Source: JAAYEA01 sp012689325 | GTDB taxonomy: Bacteria; Chloroflexota; Anaerolineae; JAAYEA01 | Direction: 5' to 3' | Assembly (NCBI GenBank): GCA_036841525.1 | Contig: DAITVZ010000030.1 | Coordinates: 1-53,175 of the forward strand | Length of the DNA: 53,175 nt | Shown: in pieces, positions 41,338-49,598 of the stretch | Numbering within the stretch: the first letter of the stretch is position 1 | Layout: every line of letters begins with the position of its first letter | Translations under genes and position numbers: made by a program | The notes under the pieces: model-generated | Told to the model about the DNA's origin: nothing | The model's input: the letters and a program-made list of their open reading frames with translations, nothing else | The model's database searches: none

Positions 41338-41366
41338 ACTATAGACCAAGGTCCGGGAAATGTCAA
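41338..41366 (-). promoter_or_regulatory. Promoter of the GNAT-ftsB-like unit
   Basis: On the minus strand, TTGACA (41366-41361), a 17-bp spacer and TATAGT (41343-41338), 36 bases upstream of the start. Confidence 0.75.
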
Positions 41367-41394
41367 ATAGCACTGTGGTTAGTTGAAGAATAGC

Positions 41395-42702
41395 TTACCA
41401 GGGCAGCTTGTCGGCGAACTGCTCCAGCGTCATGTCGTAATAGACCCAAGTGCGCTTGAGCCGGAACAGCCCGTCATCGTCCGCCCGCTGATAATAGCCG
41501 CTGGCCAGCGTCAGGGCGGCGCGGTAGCCCTGGGCCTGCAGCAGGGCGATGGTGGCGCTGTTGTAGGCGCCCATGGGGTAGCAAAAGGCCACCACGGGCA
41601 TCCCCAGGTGCTCCTCCAGGAGCGCCTTGGAATCCCGCACCTCGGCCTCCGCCTCCGCCGCCGGGATGCTGCGCAGGTCGGGGTGAGTCATGCTGTGCGA
41701 GCCGAAATCATAGCCCGCCTCGCGCAGCGCCCGCATCTGCTCCCAGTCCATGTAGGCGGAATACTCGATATACCCCGGCAGCACCAAGAGCGAGGCGATG
41801 AACCCCCGCTTGGCCAGCAGCGGCCAGGCTATCTCGACCACGTCACGATAGCCGTCGTCCATGCTGATGACCACCGGCCGCGGCGGCAGCGGCTCCTGCG
41901 CCTCGAAATAGTCGACCAGTTGCGCCAGGCTGATGGTGTGGTAGCCGCGCTCCGCCAGGTAATCGAGCTGCTGCTCCAGGCTGGCCGGCGCCACGGACCA
42001 ATCGCGCTGCCCCTGCGAGGCGTCGGCGGCGAGGTCGCGCAGGCGGTGGTACATCAAGATGGGGATCGGCGCGCCGCGGTCGCCCGTCTCAAAGGTGGCG
42101 GTAAAGGTGAGGGTGGGGCCCAGACCCCCCGCCGCGCGCAGCGTCGCCGTCATGGCATAGGCCGTCTGGGTGATCAGCGCCGCCGGCTCAAAGCTCGGGT
42201 GCGCCGCATCCAGCCAGACGACCTGGCCCTCCAGCGCCGGGGAAAAGGCGAACTCGACCTCCACGGCTTGCGGGTCCACCTCCCGCTCCAGCGCCAGCGC
42301 CATCCGCGCCGTCAAGGGCACGGCCAGGTCGCCGTGGATCGGATAGCTGGCGACCACCGCGGGCAGGGGAGTGGGCGGCAAAGTCGCCGTTGGCGGCGGC
42401 AAAGTCGCCGTGGCCGTCGGCGGCGGCAGGGTCGCCGTGGCGGTGGGCGTGTCGCTGGGCGCCGCGGTCCAGGTCGGCGACGCGGTGAGCGAGGGCGTGG
42501 CCGTGCCGGTGGGCGCCGCGGTCCAGGTCGGCGACGCCGTGGCGGAGAGCGGGGCCGCCGGAGGCGCCTCGGGCTGGCAGGCGCTCGCCAAGAGGGCGAG
42601 CAACGCCGCTAGCAGGCAGAGCGCCAAGGATTGGCGGGCCAGGGATTGGCGGGCCAATCTTGGGCGCGCCACCCAGTGGGTTTTCGGCGAGGGTCCGGCC
42701 AT
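41395..42702 (-). CDS. Polysaccharide deacetylase lipoprotein
   Basis: A 435-residue lipoprotein with signal ending LLASAC, a Thr/Pro/Ala stalk with repeats (SPTWTAAPTG), an Ig-like Big_5 domain (about 125-225) and a NodB deacetylase domain (about 235-430). ILMYHRL, SMDDGYRD and FGSHSMTHPDLRS hold the metal residues (DD and HxxxH), and CYPMGAYNS is the third motif. It probably removes acetyl from peptidoglycan or surface glycan. The start at 42702 is chosen at the signal peptide; a much longer in-frame reading continues into the next gene in another frame and is not real. Confidence 0.88.
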   Translation of the reverse strand: MAGPSPKTHWVARPRLARQSLARQSLALCLLAALLALLASACQPEAPPAAPLSATASPTWTAAPTGTATPSLTASPTWTAAPSDTPTATATLPPPTATATLPPPTATLPPTPLPAVVASYPIHGDLAVPLTARMALALEREVDPQAVEVEFAFSPALEGQVVWLDAAHPSFEPAALITQTAYAMTATLRAAGGLGPTLTFTATFETGDRGAPIPILMYHRLRDLAADASQGQRDWSVAPASLEQQLDYLAERGYHTISLAQLVDYFEAQEPLPPRPVVISMDDGYRDVVEIAWPLLAKRGFIASLLVLPGYIEYSAYMDWEQMRALREAGYDFGSHSMTHPDLRSIPAAEAEAEVRDSKALLEEHLGMPVVAFCYPMGAYNSATIALLQAQGYRAALTLASGYYQRADDDGLFRLKRTWVYYDMTLEQFADKLPW

Positions 42703-42725
42703 GGCTCGTTCCGTTTCCTGCGGCT

Positions 42726-43472
42726 CTATGGGATGATGACGCGCACCTCGTGCGGCGTCGTCCAGTTGCCCGAGACGTCCACCACGGTCAGGCGGAGCTT
42801 GTAAACCCCCGCCGGGAATCCGGTGGCGTTCCAGGTATCCAGCACACCGTTGGCCACCGGCTGGCGATGGATGTCGCTCAGGCTGTGCCACTGTTGAGGC
42901 TCCTCGCCCAGGCCGTATTCCACCTTGTAGAATTGGAACTGGGCGATATTGGCCGTGCCGCGCACCTGGACGGCGCCGGAGACGCGCATCCCCGCCACGG
43001 GGTAGGTGATGCAACTCCCGGGGTTGGCGCACGAGACGGCGGGCAGCGCGGTCGCGGTGGGCGGGGCCGGCGGCTCGGTGGGGCGCTCCGTGGGCCGCGG
43101 CGTGGAGGTCGCCAGCGGCTCCGTGGGCGTGGCCGTGGGCACCTCGCGGGTGGGCGGCTCCTCGAACAGGAACGAGGTCGGCGTGGGCGTGGCGGTCGGC
43201 GGCGCCAAGTCGATGTTGGGCGCCAGGTAGAACTTGAAGCCTGAGACGGCGACGATGATGCCCACGAGGAGCGCCGCCGTGGAAAAGGCCCGCGATTCGC
43301 GGGACATGGCCAGCTCGCGCTCCAGCTTGAAGATGGATTGTTTCTTTTCGCGTCGCGCGATCCAGATGGCGCGGATGCACAAGAGGAGCCCCAGGGCGGC
43401 GGCGCCATAGATCCACAGGGCGTAGCGGTCGATCCACGCCGTCATGCGCGGAAGGATGGCATCGAGGGTCAT
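42726..43472 (-). CDS. Two-span membrane protein with Pro/Thr stalk and Ig-like domain
   Basis: A 248-residue protein. Two membrane segments (about 17-38 and 64-82) enclose a basic cytoplasmic loop. A Thr/Pro-rich linker (about 90-140) leads to an outer domain with two Cys in SCANPGSCITYP and a beta-sandwich-like part ending PHEVRVIIP. GGAGGG precedes the start. It is encoded just before the deacetylase lipoprotein, 23 bases apart. The family is not recognised. Confidence 0.65.
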   Translation of the reverse strand: MTLDAILPRMTAWIDRYALWIYGAAALGLLLCIRAIWIARREKKQSIFKLERELAMSRESRAFSTAALLVGIIVAVSGFKFYLAPNIDLAPPTATPTPTSFLFEEPPTREVPTATPTEPLATSTPRPTERPTEPPAPPTATALPAVSCANPGSCITYPVAGMRVSGAVQVRGTANIAQFQFYKVEYGLGEEPQQWHSLSDIHRQPVANGVLDTWNATGFPAGVYKLRLTVVDVSGNWTTPHEVRVIIP

Positions 43473-43567
43473 GGGGCCCTCCAGGTCGTCAGGGGCGCGC
43501 GGATGCTGAGGGCGTGCGGCAGGGAGGCCGCTCTATCCCACCGGGGCAGCGAGGTTGGCATGGGCAC

Positions 43568-44443
43568 TTAGCGATCCTCGGCTTGCTCGTTGCCCACCTG
43601 TTGGTACACCTGGGTGGTCGAGATGTTGGCGTGGCCCAAGAGCTCTTGCACGTTCTTGAGGTCGGCGCCGCTGCCCAGCATGTGGGCGGCGAAGGAGTGG
43701 CGCAGGGTGTGCGGCGTGATGGTCTCGTCCAGCCCCGCCTCGCGCACATAGCCCTTGATGATCAGCCAGAGGCCCTGGCGGGTCAGCTTTTCGCCGCGCG
43801 GGTTCAAAAACAAGGTCTTTTCCGCCGGGTCCTTGAGCAGCACGCGGCGGCCTTTCTCCAGGTAGGTCTCCAGGGCCTGGATGGCGCGGTCGGGCATGGG
43901 CATGATGCGCTCCTTGCCGCCCTTGCCGAAGCAGCGCACGCTGCCCGTGGCCAGGTCGACATCGCCGACCTCCACCGCCACGATCTCGCTGACGCGCATC
44001 CCCGTGGCGTAGAGCAGCTCCAGGATCGCCCGGTCGCGGAAGGACCGCGGCGATTCCTCGAGGGCCGGCATCTCGAGCAGTTGCTCCACCTCGCCCTTGG
44101 AGACGGGGCGGGGGAGGTACTTTTTCACATGGGGCGAATCCAGCGTGGCCGTGGGATCATCGGCTACGACCTTGGTGGAGACGAGATAGTGGAACAAGGA
44201 CTTGATGGCGGCCACCTTGCGGGCGGTGGTGGAGGCGGCGTATTCGAGGTCGCCCTTCATGTGCATGATGAATGCAATGACATGTTGTTTGGTGACCTGG
44301 CCCCATTCCGAGACGCCGGTTGCATGATTGGCCAGATAGTCCACGAACTGGCCCAGATCATTCTGGTAGGCCACTTTGGTATTCTCAGAATACCCTTTTT
44401 CGGCTTCGAGAAATGCCAAAAAGTCCTCAATCTGCTGGTGCAT
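43568..44443 (-). CDS. Tyrosine recombinase, XerC/XerD type
   Basis: A 291-residue site-specific recombinase with N-terminal SAM-like and C-terminal catalytic domains. The active-site residues are R150 (GMRVSE), H245 and R248 (HTLRH), H271 (LLGHANIS) and Tyr280 (TTQVYQ). It resolves chromosome dimers at dif in the family's usual role. Sequence cannot separate XerC from XerD here. It is not next to phage genes, so it is likely the housekeeping enzyme. Confidence 0.92.
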   Translation of the reverse strand: MHQQIEDFLAFLEAEKGYSENTKVAYQNDLGQFVDYLANHATGVSEWGQVTKQHVIAFIMHMKGDLEYAASTTARKVAAIKSLFHYLVSTKVVADDPTATLDSPHVKKYLPRPVSKGEVEQLLEMPALEESPRSFRDRAILELLYATGMRVSEIVAVEVGDVDLATGSVRCFGKGGKERIMPMPDRAIQALETYLEKGRRVLLKDPAEKTLFLNPRGEKLTRQGLWLIIKGYVREAGLDETITPHTLRHSFAAHMLGSGADLKNVQELLGHANISTTQVYQQVGNEQAEDR

Positions 44444-44484
44444 GGCTCTCTTCCTCGCCTCGAACTTGTAAGCAGGTGAGAGCT

Positions 44485-44512
44485 ATTGTACCACCGCTTT
44501 GCATAAAGACAA
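44485..44512 (-). promoter_or_regulatory. Promoter of the xer gene
   Basis: On the minus strand, TTGTCT (44512-44507), a 16-bp spacer and TACAAT (44490-44485). Confidence 0.6.
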
Positions 44513-44527
44513 AACCAGGGGCCGCCC

Positions 44528-44785
44528 CTAGCTGGCGGCGCGCGCCCCTTTCTCCGTCAGTGCCCAGATGCGGCCGCCAGCGCCGATCGCACAGGTCCCC
44601 GCCATGGTGCAGCCGTGGCAGTGACCCGCGCACCCGCCGCCCACCTGCCGCAGATAGCCCATCCGCTCCAGGTCGGCCAGCATCCCCTCCAGCAGCGCCT
44701 CGCTGATATCCAACTGGCGCGCCAGCGCGGCGTAGGTCTGCGCGCCGCCCTGGCGGAGCAGGTCGAGCAACTCGAATAGCATCAC
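44528..44785 (-). CDS. FeoC-like winged-helix protein with a cysteine cluster
   Basis: An 85-residue winged-helix protein of the FeoC family. Four Cys (C52, C56, C59, C65) in the wing, GGGCAGHCHGCTMAGTC, match the Fe-S-binding cluster. FeoC helps FeoB stability or regulates it. It is the last gene of the operon, 12 bases after feoB. Confidence 0.88.
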   Translation of the reverse strand: MMLFELLDLLRQGGAQTYAALARQLDISEALLEGMLADLERMGYLRQVGGGCAGHCHGCTMAGTCAIGAGGRIWALTEKGARAAS

Positions 44786-44797
44786 AGCCTCCGTCGG

Positions 44798-46789
44798 CTA
44801 CAAGAGCCCCGCGATCTGATAGGCGGCGGTGCCGCCCAGCAAGGAAAGGACCAGCAGCAGGACGACGCCCGCCAGCGTCCAGCCCCAGGAGCGGGTCTCC
44901 TGGCGCATGGCGGCCACCGTCGCCACGCAGGGGACAAAGAGCATCTGCACCACCAGGAAGGCCCAGGCCGCGCGCGCGCCGATGGCCGCTTGCAGGACGC
45001 TGCCCAGGCTGCCCGCCGAGTCGCCCGCGCCAAAGAGCACGCCCAACGTCGCCAGCGAGTTCTCTTTGGCGGCAAAGCTGCTCAAGAGCGCCAGCATCAT
45101 CCGCCAGTCGAGCCCCATCAGCCGCCCCACCGGCTCCAGCCCGCGCCCGATGGCCGCCAGCAGGCTGGTCTGGATCTCGCCGGTGGGCACCGCGCCCAAC
45201 AGCCAGATCAGGACCGAGACCAGCAGGATCATGGTGCCGGCCTTGTGCAGAAACTCGCCCACCCGCTGCCAGACCTGGATGGCGATGGTGCGGGGGTTCG
45301 GCAGGTGGTAGAGGGGCATCTCCATGATAAAAGCCACCTGCTCGCCCCGCAGCAGCGTCTTGCTTAGGACGACGCCCAACACCGCCAGCGCGACGAGGTT
45401 GATGGCCACCAGCCCCCAGGTGACCGCCAGCGCCCCGCGCCCGAAAAAGAGCGGCGCCAAAAAGGTGACCACCGCCATCCGCCCGGTGCAGGGGACCAGC
45501 GGCGAGATGAGGACGGTGAGGAGCCGGGCGCGCGGCGACTCGATGACCCGCGCCCCCACCACGGACGAGACGTTGCAGCCAAAGCCCAAAAAGAGCGGCA
45601 GGAAGCTCTTGCCGTGCATGCCCATGAGGTGCATGAAGCGGTCCATCACATAGGCAGCGCGGGCCATATAGCCGACATCCTCCAGGAGGCCCAGCGTGGC
45701 GAAAAAGATGGCGAGGATGGGCAGAAAAGTGATCACCGTTCCCGCGCCGCCCAGCACGCCATCCACCAGCAGCGCCGTCAGCCAGCGCGGCCCGCCCGCC
45801 AGCGCGCTCGTGATGAGCTGGCCCAGGCCCCCCACCACGGTCACTTGCAGCCACTCTTGCAGCGGCGCGCCCACGGTGTAGGTGAGCCAAAAGACCACCC
45901 CCAGGATGCCCGCCAAGACGAGCAGCCCCCAGAAAGGATGCGTGGCGATCCGGTCCAGTTGCGAGGTGAGGGTGATCTGCCCGGCGCGCGGGCGCACCAC
46001 CGCCGCCCGCACCATCCGCGCCACCCATTCGTAGCGCCCGCCGGCCACGGCGATGACGGCATCCTCGTGCTCTAGCAGGATGCGCGAGACGGCGGCCCAC
46101 TCCTCCGCGGGGATCCGCTGGGACATCAAGGCGCTGATCTCACCGTCGCCCTCCAACAGCTTGAGCGCGACCCATTGGGCAGGGTACCCCTCCGGCGCGC
46201 GCGCGCCAATGAGCGCCAAAAGCTGATCCAACACCTCCTGGTGGTCGCGGCGGATCTCGGGGCGCTGGGGCTGCTGGGGAGTGCGCCCGTGGGCCACCTC
46301 ATCCACCGCCCGCACCAGCTCCTGGATGCCCAGGCCCTTGGTGGCGGTCATGGGGACGACGGGGATGCCCATGGCGGCCTCCAGCACGCGCGGCTCGATG
46401 CGCATCCCCTCCTGCTCGGCCACGTCCACCATGTTGAGCCCCACCACCAGCGGCGCCTCCAGCCCCAGCAACTCGGCCACCAGGTAGAGGTTGCGCTCCA
46501 GCACCGGCGCGCTCAGGATCACCGCCACCACGTCGGGCCGCTCCCGGATGATATACTCGCGGGCGATGACCTCTTCCAGCGAGTTGGCGGTGAGGCTGTA
46601 GGTGCCGGGCAGGTCCACCAGGCGGTAGGTGACGCCGTTATAGGCAAAAGTGCCCGTGCGCTGCTCGACGGTCTTGCCCGGCCAGTTGCCGACGTGCTGG
46701 TTCAGCCCGGTGAGGGTGTTAAAGACGCTGGACTTGCCCACGTTGGGCTGCCCGGCCAGGGCCACCGTGATGACGCGCTGCTCGTCCAT
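44798..46789 (-). CDS. Ferrous iron transport protein B
   Basis: A 663-residue FeoB. The GTPase domain shows G1 G13QPNVGKS20, G3 DLPGTYSL and G4 NMVD. The C-terminal part has two Gate (nucleoside-recognition-like) domains with the conserved PCTGRMAV and FVPCVATVAAMRQE segments, whose cysteines line the pore. It takes up Fe2+ across the inner membrane. feoA lies 3 bases upstream. Confidence 0.97.
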   Translation of the reverse strand: MDEQRVITVALAGQPNVGKSSVFNTLTGLNQHVGNWPGKTVEQRTGTFAYNGVTYRLVDLPGTYSLTANSLEEVIAREYIIRERPDVVAVILSAPVLERNLYLVAELLGLEAPLVVGLNMVDVAEQEGMRIEPRVLEAAMGIPVVPMTATKGLGIQELVRAVDEVAHGRTPQQPQRPEIRRDHQEVLDQLLALIGARAPEGYPAQWVALKLLEGDGEISALMSQRIPAEEWAAVSRILLEHEDAVIAVAGGRYEWVARMVRAAVVRPRAGQITLTSQLDRIATHPFWGLLVLAGILGVVFWLTYTVGAPLQEWLQVTVVGGLGQLITSALAGGPRWLTALLVDGVLGGAGTVITFLPILAIFFATLGLLEDVGYMARAAYVMDRFMHLMGMHGKSFLPLFLGFGCNVSSVVGARVIESPRARLLTVLISPLVPCTGRMAVVTFLAPLFFGRGALAVTWGLVAINLVALAVLGVVLSKTLLRGEQVAFIMEMPLYHLPNPRTIAIQVWQRVGEFLHKAGTMILLVSVLIWLLGAVPTGEIQTSLLAAIGRGLEPVGRLMGLDWRMMLALLSSFAAKENSLATLGVLFGAGDSAGSLGSVLQAAIGARAAWAFLVVQMLFVPCVATVAAMRQETRSWGWTLAGVVLLLVLSLLGGTAAYQIAGLL

Positions 46790-46792
46790 GGG

Positions 46793-47092
46793 TCAGTCTC
46801 CCGAGTAGGCCGGGGCCGCGCTCGGCGATGACGACGCGACCTGGGGGATGGCCGGGCTGACCAGGATGTGCATCGCCTCGCCGCGGCCCAGGGCCACGCG
46901 CGAATCGCGGATCATGACGATGAGGGGCCCCCGGCCATAGTTCTGCACCATCTCGACCTCCGCCCCCAGGGTAAAGCCCAAGGTCGCCAGGCGGCTGATA
47001 AAGCCCCGCCCGCCTCGTAGGGCGCGGATGTAGCCCAACTCGCCCGGGCGCAACTGGGCCAGCGCGAGGGTGATACCGGGGCGATCGATCAT
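46793..47092 (-). CDS. Ferrous iron transport protein A
   Basis: A 99-residue SH3-fold FeoA protein: ALAQLRPGELGYIRALRGG, then TLGFTLGAEVEMVQNYGRGP. The short N-terminus MIDRPGITL starts at 47092 after GGAGG; the longer ATG at 47125 touches the stop of the preceding gene and lacks a good RBS. The C-terminal tail is Ser/Ala-rich. It activates FeoB in the family. Confidence 0.92.
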   Translation of the reverse strand: MIDRPGITLALAQLRPGELGYIRALRGGRGFISRLATLGFTLGAEVEMVQNYGRGPLIVMIRDSRVALGRGEAMHILVSPAIPQVASSSPSAAPAYSGD

Positions 47093-47125
47093 TGCCTTGC
47101 CTCCGTCCAGAGCGAAATTCGTCAT

Positions 47126-47800
47126 CTAGGAGCCTTGCCCTTCCGGCGCGCCCACCATGATCTGCGCGGCGGCCGCCAGGGCCAGGGCCACGTGCCGATC
47201 ACCGACGCGCACGGCGAGGCTGCCCAGCGCGGGCTCCGCGGCGACCACCTCCAGCTCGGCCCCCGGGACCAGTCCCGCCTGGCCCAGCGCGCGCAGCAGC
47301 GCCGCGTCCTCGTTCACCACCGCCAACACCCGGCCCCGCTCGCCGGTGGCCAGGCTGCTGAGCGCCCGCGCCCCCTCGAGTCGCTGGGGCTGGCCGGGGA
47401 TGGGGTTGCCGTGGGGGCAGGTGCTGGGCTGCTCCAGGTACTGCGCCAGGTGGCGCTCCAAGAGGTCCGAGGTGGCGTGCTCCAGCCGCCCGGCCTCCGC
47501 GTGGACCGCGTCCCAGGGCAGCCCCAACACGTCGGTGAGCAGGCGCTCCCAGAGCCGGTGCCGCCGGACCATCACCTCGGCGCGCTGGCGGCCCGCCTCC
47601 GTCAACGTGACCCCCTCGTAGGGCCGGTAGGTCACCATCTCGGCGCGCGCCAGCTTGCGCACCATCTCGTTGGCCGAGATCGGCGAGATGCCCAGTTGCT
47701 CCGCCAGCAGCGCCAGGGGCACGGGCTCGGCCTGGCGGCTGAGGCGATAGATGACGGCCAGGTACTCTTCGGTGGCGGGGGTGGCGGCTTGCTCGGTCAT
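47126..47800 (-). CDS. DtxR/MntR-family iron-dependent repressor
   Basis: A 224-residue regulator with N-terminal winged helix (EEYLAVIYRLS, GISPISANEMVRKLA), a dimerisation and metal-binding domain (about 75-145: HAEAGRLEHATSDLLE, CPHGNPIPG) and a C-terminal FeoA/SH3-like domain. GGAGAG precedes the start at 47800. It heads the feo operon, and a palindrome of the DtxR type covers its promoter, so it most likely represses itself and the transporter when iron is plentiful. Manganese is a possible alternative metal. Confidence 0.93.
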   Translation of the reverse strand: MTEQAATPATEEYLAVIYRLSRQAEPVPLALLAEQLGISPISANEMVRKLARAEMVTYRPYEGVTLTEAGRQRAEVMVRRHRLWERLLTDVLGLPWDAVHAEAGRLEHATSDLLERHLAQYLEQPSTCPHGNPIPGQPQRLEGARALSSLATGERGRVLAVVNEDAALLRALGQAGLVPGAELEVVAAEPALGSLAVRVGDRHVALALAAAAQIMVGAPEGQGS

Positions 47801-47964
47801 GGCGAACTCTCCTGAAAGCAGCACACGGATTGCACGGGATTGGGGGATCAGGCCCAAAGAATCCGTATCATCCTTGCGATCCGTGTCCCAAACTGGTCTC
47901 CTTGCCGGGACCGTGTTGGCTCGGTAGTCCTATGGCGTACAACCTGTAATGCCATAATAAAATA

Positions 47965-48007
47965 TTTAGGTATACCTTAATTATAGCGCAATTGCGCGCT
48001 GTGTCAA
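47965..48007 (-). promoter_or_regulatory. feo operon promoter with DtxR-type operator
   Basis: On the minus strand, TTGACA (48007-48002), a 16-bp spacer and TATAAT (47985-47980). The palindrome TTTAGGTATACCTTAA (47965-47980, one mismatch) starts at the end of the -10 and covers the transcription start. This resembles AGGTwAnCCT-like DtxR/IdeR/MntR boxes. Confidence 0.82.
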
Positions 48008-48022
48008 GTGGGAGGCGTGGCT

Positions 48023-48052
48023 TTGACATCCGCGCCCGATGCGGACTATAAT
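48023..48052 (+). promoter_or_regulatory. Promoter of the second MFS gene
   Basis: TTGACA (48023-48028), an 18-bp spacer and TATAAT (48047-48052), divergent from the feo promoter and only 15 bp away from its -35. Confidence 0.75.
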
Positions 48053-48085
48053 GCCTCGCAACTCGATCCGGGGGAGGGGACCACC

Positions 48086-49420
48086 ATGAAGCTATTGCGC
48101 AAGGCGCCGACGGGCATGTTGGCCTTCACGCTGATCTGGATCGGCCAGTTTGCCTCGCTGTTGGGCAGCGGCATGACCGGCTTTGGCCTCTCCATCTGGG
48201 CCTGGCAGGCCACGGGGCAGGCCACGGCCCTCGCGCTGGCCGCCTTCTTTTTCACCGGCCCCACCATGCTGCTCAGCCCGCTGGCCGGCGCGCTGGTGGA
48301 CCGCTCCAACCGCAAGCTGGTGATGATGCTCAGCGACATCGCGGCGGGGCTGACGACCCTGGCGCTGCTGATCCTCTATGCCACGGGCCACCTGCAGATC
48401 TGGCACATCTATGTCACCAACGTCATCCAGGGCGCCTTCCGGGCCTTCCAGTGGCCGGCCTATTCCGCGGCCATGAGCACCATGCTGCGCAAGGAGGACT
48501 TGGGCCGGGCCAATGGCATGCTCTACATGGCCGAGGCGGCCAGCGGCATCCTGGCCCCCGTGGCCGCGGCGGCCCTGATCGGCGTCATCGGCATCGGCGG
48601 CATCTTTATCGTCGACATCGCCACCCTGGCTTTCGCCATCCTGATGCTGCTGCTGGTGCACGTCCCGCAGCCCGTCGAGACGGAGGCTGGCCGCGCTGGG
48701 CGCGGCACCCTCTGGCAGGAATCGGGCTATGGCTTTCGCTACATCCTGGCGCGGCCCAGCTTGTTGGGACTGCAATTGACCTTTTTCTTCTTCAACCTGC
48801 TGCTGTCTTTCAGCGGGGTCCTGCAAGCGCCCATGATCCTTTCGCGCACCGGCAACGACACGGTGACCCTCGGCGGGGTCCAATCGGTGGCGGGGGTCGG
48901 GATGCTCTTGGGCGGGGTGGTCATGAGCGCCTGGGGCGGGCCCAAACGCCGGGTGCTGGGCGTGCTGGGCGGGATGTTCTTTTCCGCGCTGCTGGGCGGC
49001 GCGCTGATGGGCCTGGGGCGGTCGGCCCTGGTCTGGTCCATCGCCGGTTTTGGCTCCATGTTCTTCCTGCCCATCTGCAATGGGTCCAGCCAGGCCATCT
49101 GGCAGAGCAAGGTGGCGCCGGACGTGCAGGGGCGGGTCTTTGCCACGCGCCTGCTCATCGCCCAGATCACCGCGCCGGTGGCCATGCTGGCGGCGGGGCC
49201 GCTGGCCGACCGCGTCTTTGAGCCGGCGATGATGCCCGGCGGGTCGCTGGCGGGGCTCTTTGGCGGCTGGGTGGGCACCGGGCCGGGCGCGGGCATGGCG
49301 CTGACCTTTGTCGTCACGGGCTTCCTGGGCGCGTTGGTGAGCATCGCGAGCTACCTGGTGCCGCACGTCCGCAACGCCGAGGACCTGCTGCCCGATCACG
49401 ACGCGGCAACGGCCTCGTAG
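48086..49420 (+). CDS. MFS transporter (macrolide-efflux/MFS_3-like)
   Basis: A 444-residue protein with 12 spans. The N-terminus LLRKAPTGMLAFTLIWIGQFASLLGSGM and LVDRSNRKLVMMLSD suit the MFS_3 efflux group (MefA, EntS relatives). Substrate unknown. GGGGGAGGGGA precedes ATG 48086. Being divergent from an iron regulon promoter, it could in principle export a siderophore, but the operator does not cover its promoter. Confidence 0.85.
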   Translation: MKLLRKAPTGMLAFTLIWIGQFASLLGSGMTGFGLSIWAWQATGQATALALAAFFFTGPTMLLSPLAGALVDRSNRKLVMMLSDIAAGLTTLALLILYATGHLQIWHIYVTNVIQGAFRAFQWPAYSAAMSTMLRKEDLGRANGMLYMAEAASGILAPVAAAALIGVIGIGGIFIVDIATLAFAILMLLLVHVPQPVETEAGRAGRGTLWQESGYGFRYILARPSLLGLQLTFFFFNLLLSFSGVLQAPMILSRTGNDTVTLGGVQSVAGVGMLLGGVVMSAWGGPKRRVLGVLGGMFFSALLGGALMGLGRSALVWSIAGFGSMFFLPICNGSSQAIWQSKVAPDVQGRVFATRLLIAQITAPVAMLAAGPLADRVFEPAMMPGGSLAGLFGGWVGTGPGAGMALTFVVTGFLGALVSIASYLVPHVRNAEDLLPDHDAATAS

Positions 49421-49530
49421 CGCAATCCTCCGGATTGCGTCCTGGTCGGTCCGCGGGGCGCAGCCGTAGCGCAATCCGGAGGATTGCGCCCTGATCTGCC
49501 CGTAGAGGCACACAATCCGGAGGATTGTGC
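49421..49530. repeat. Three CGCAATCC-family palindromes
   Basis: CGCAATCCTCCGGATTGCG (49421-49439), the same in opposite orientation with longer arms (49469-49489), and CACAATCC...GGATTGTG (49511-49529). The third copy has a matching pair change in both arms. They fill the gap between the MFS gene and the GH51 gene. Confidence 0.88.
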
Positions 49531-49598
49531 TGCCGTTCGCGCCACAACGACCGATGATCGACCAAGTCGTTACTACATAGACCCCTAAGGAGGGTGAT

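Noticed and set aside
42703..43437. Upstream extension of the deacetylase lipoprotein to a 680-residue protein
   Set aside because: The extension lies in another frame of the Ig-like membrane protein gene; the signal peptide marks the true start.
43568..44443. Phage or genomic-island integrase
   Set aside because: Length and motifs suit housekeeping XerC/XerD and no att-like repeat or phage gene is adjacent.
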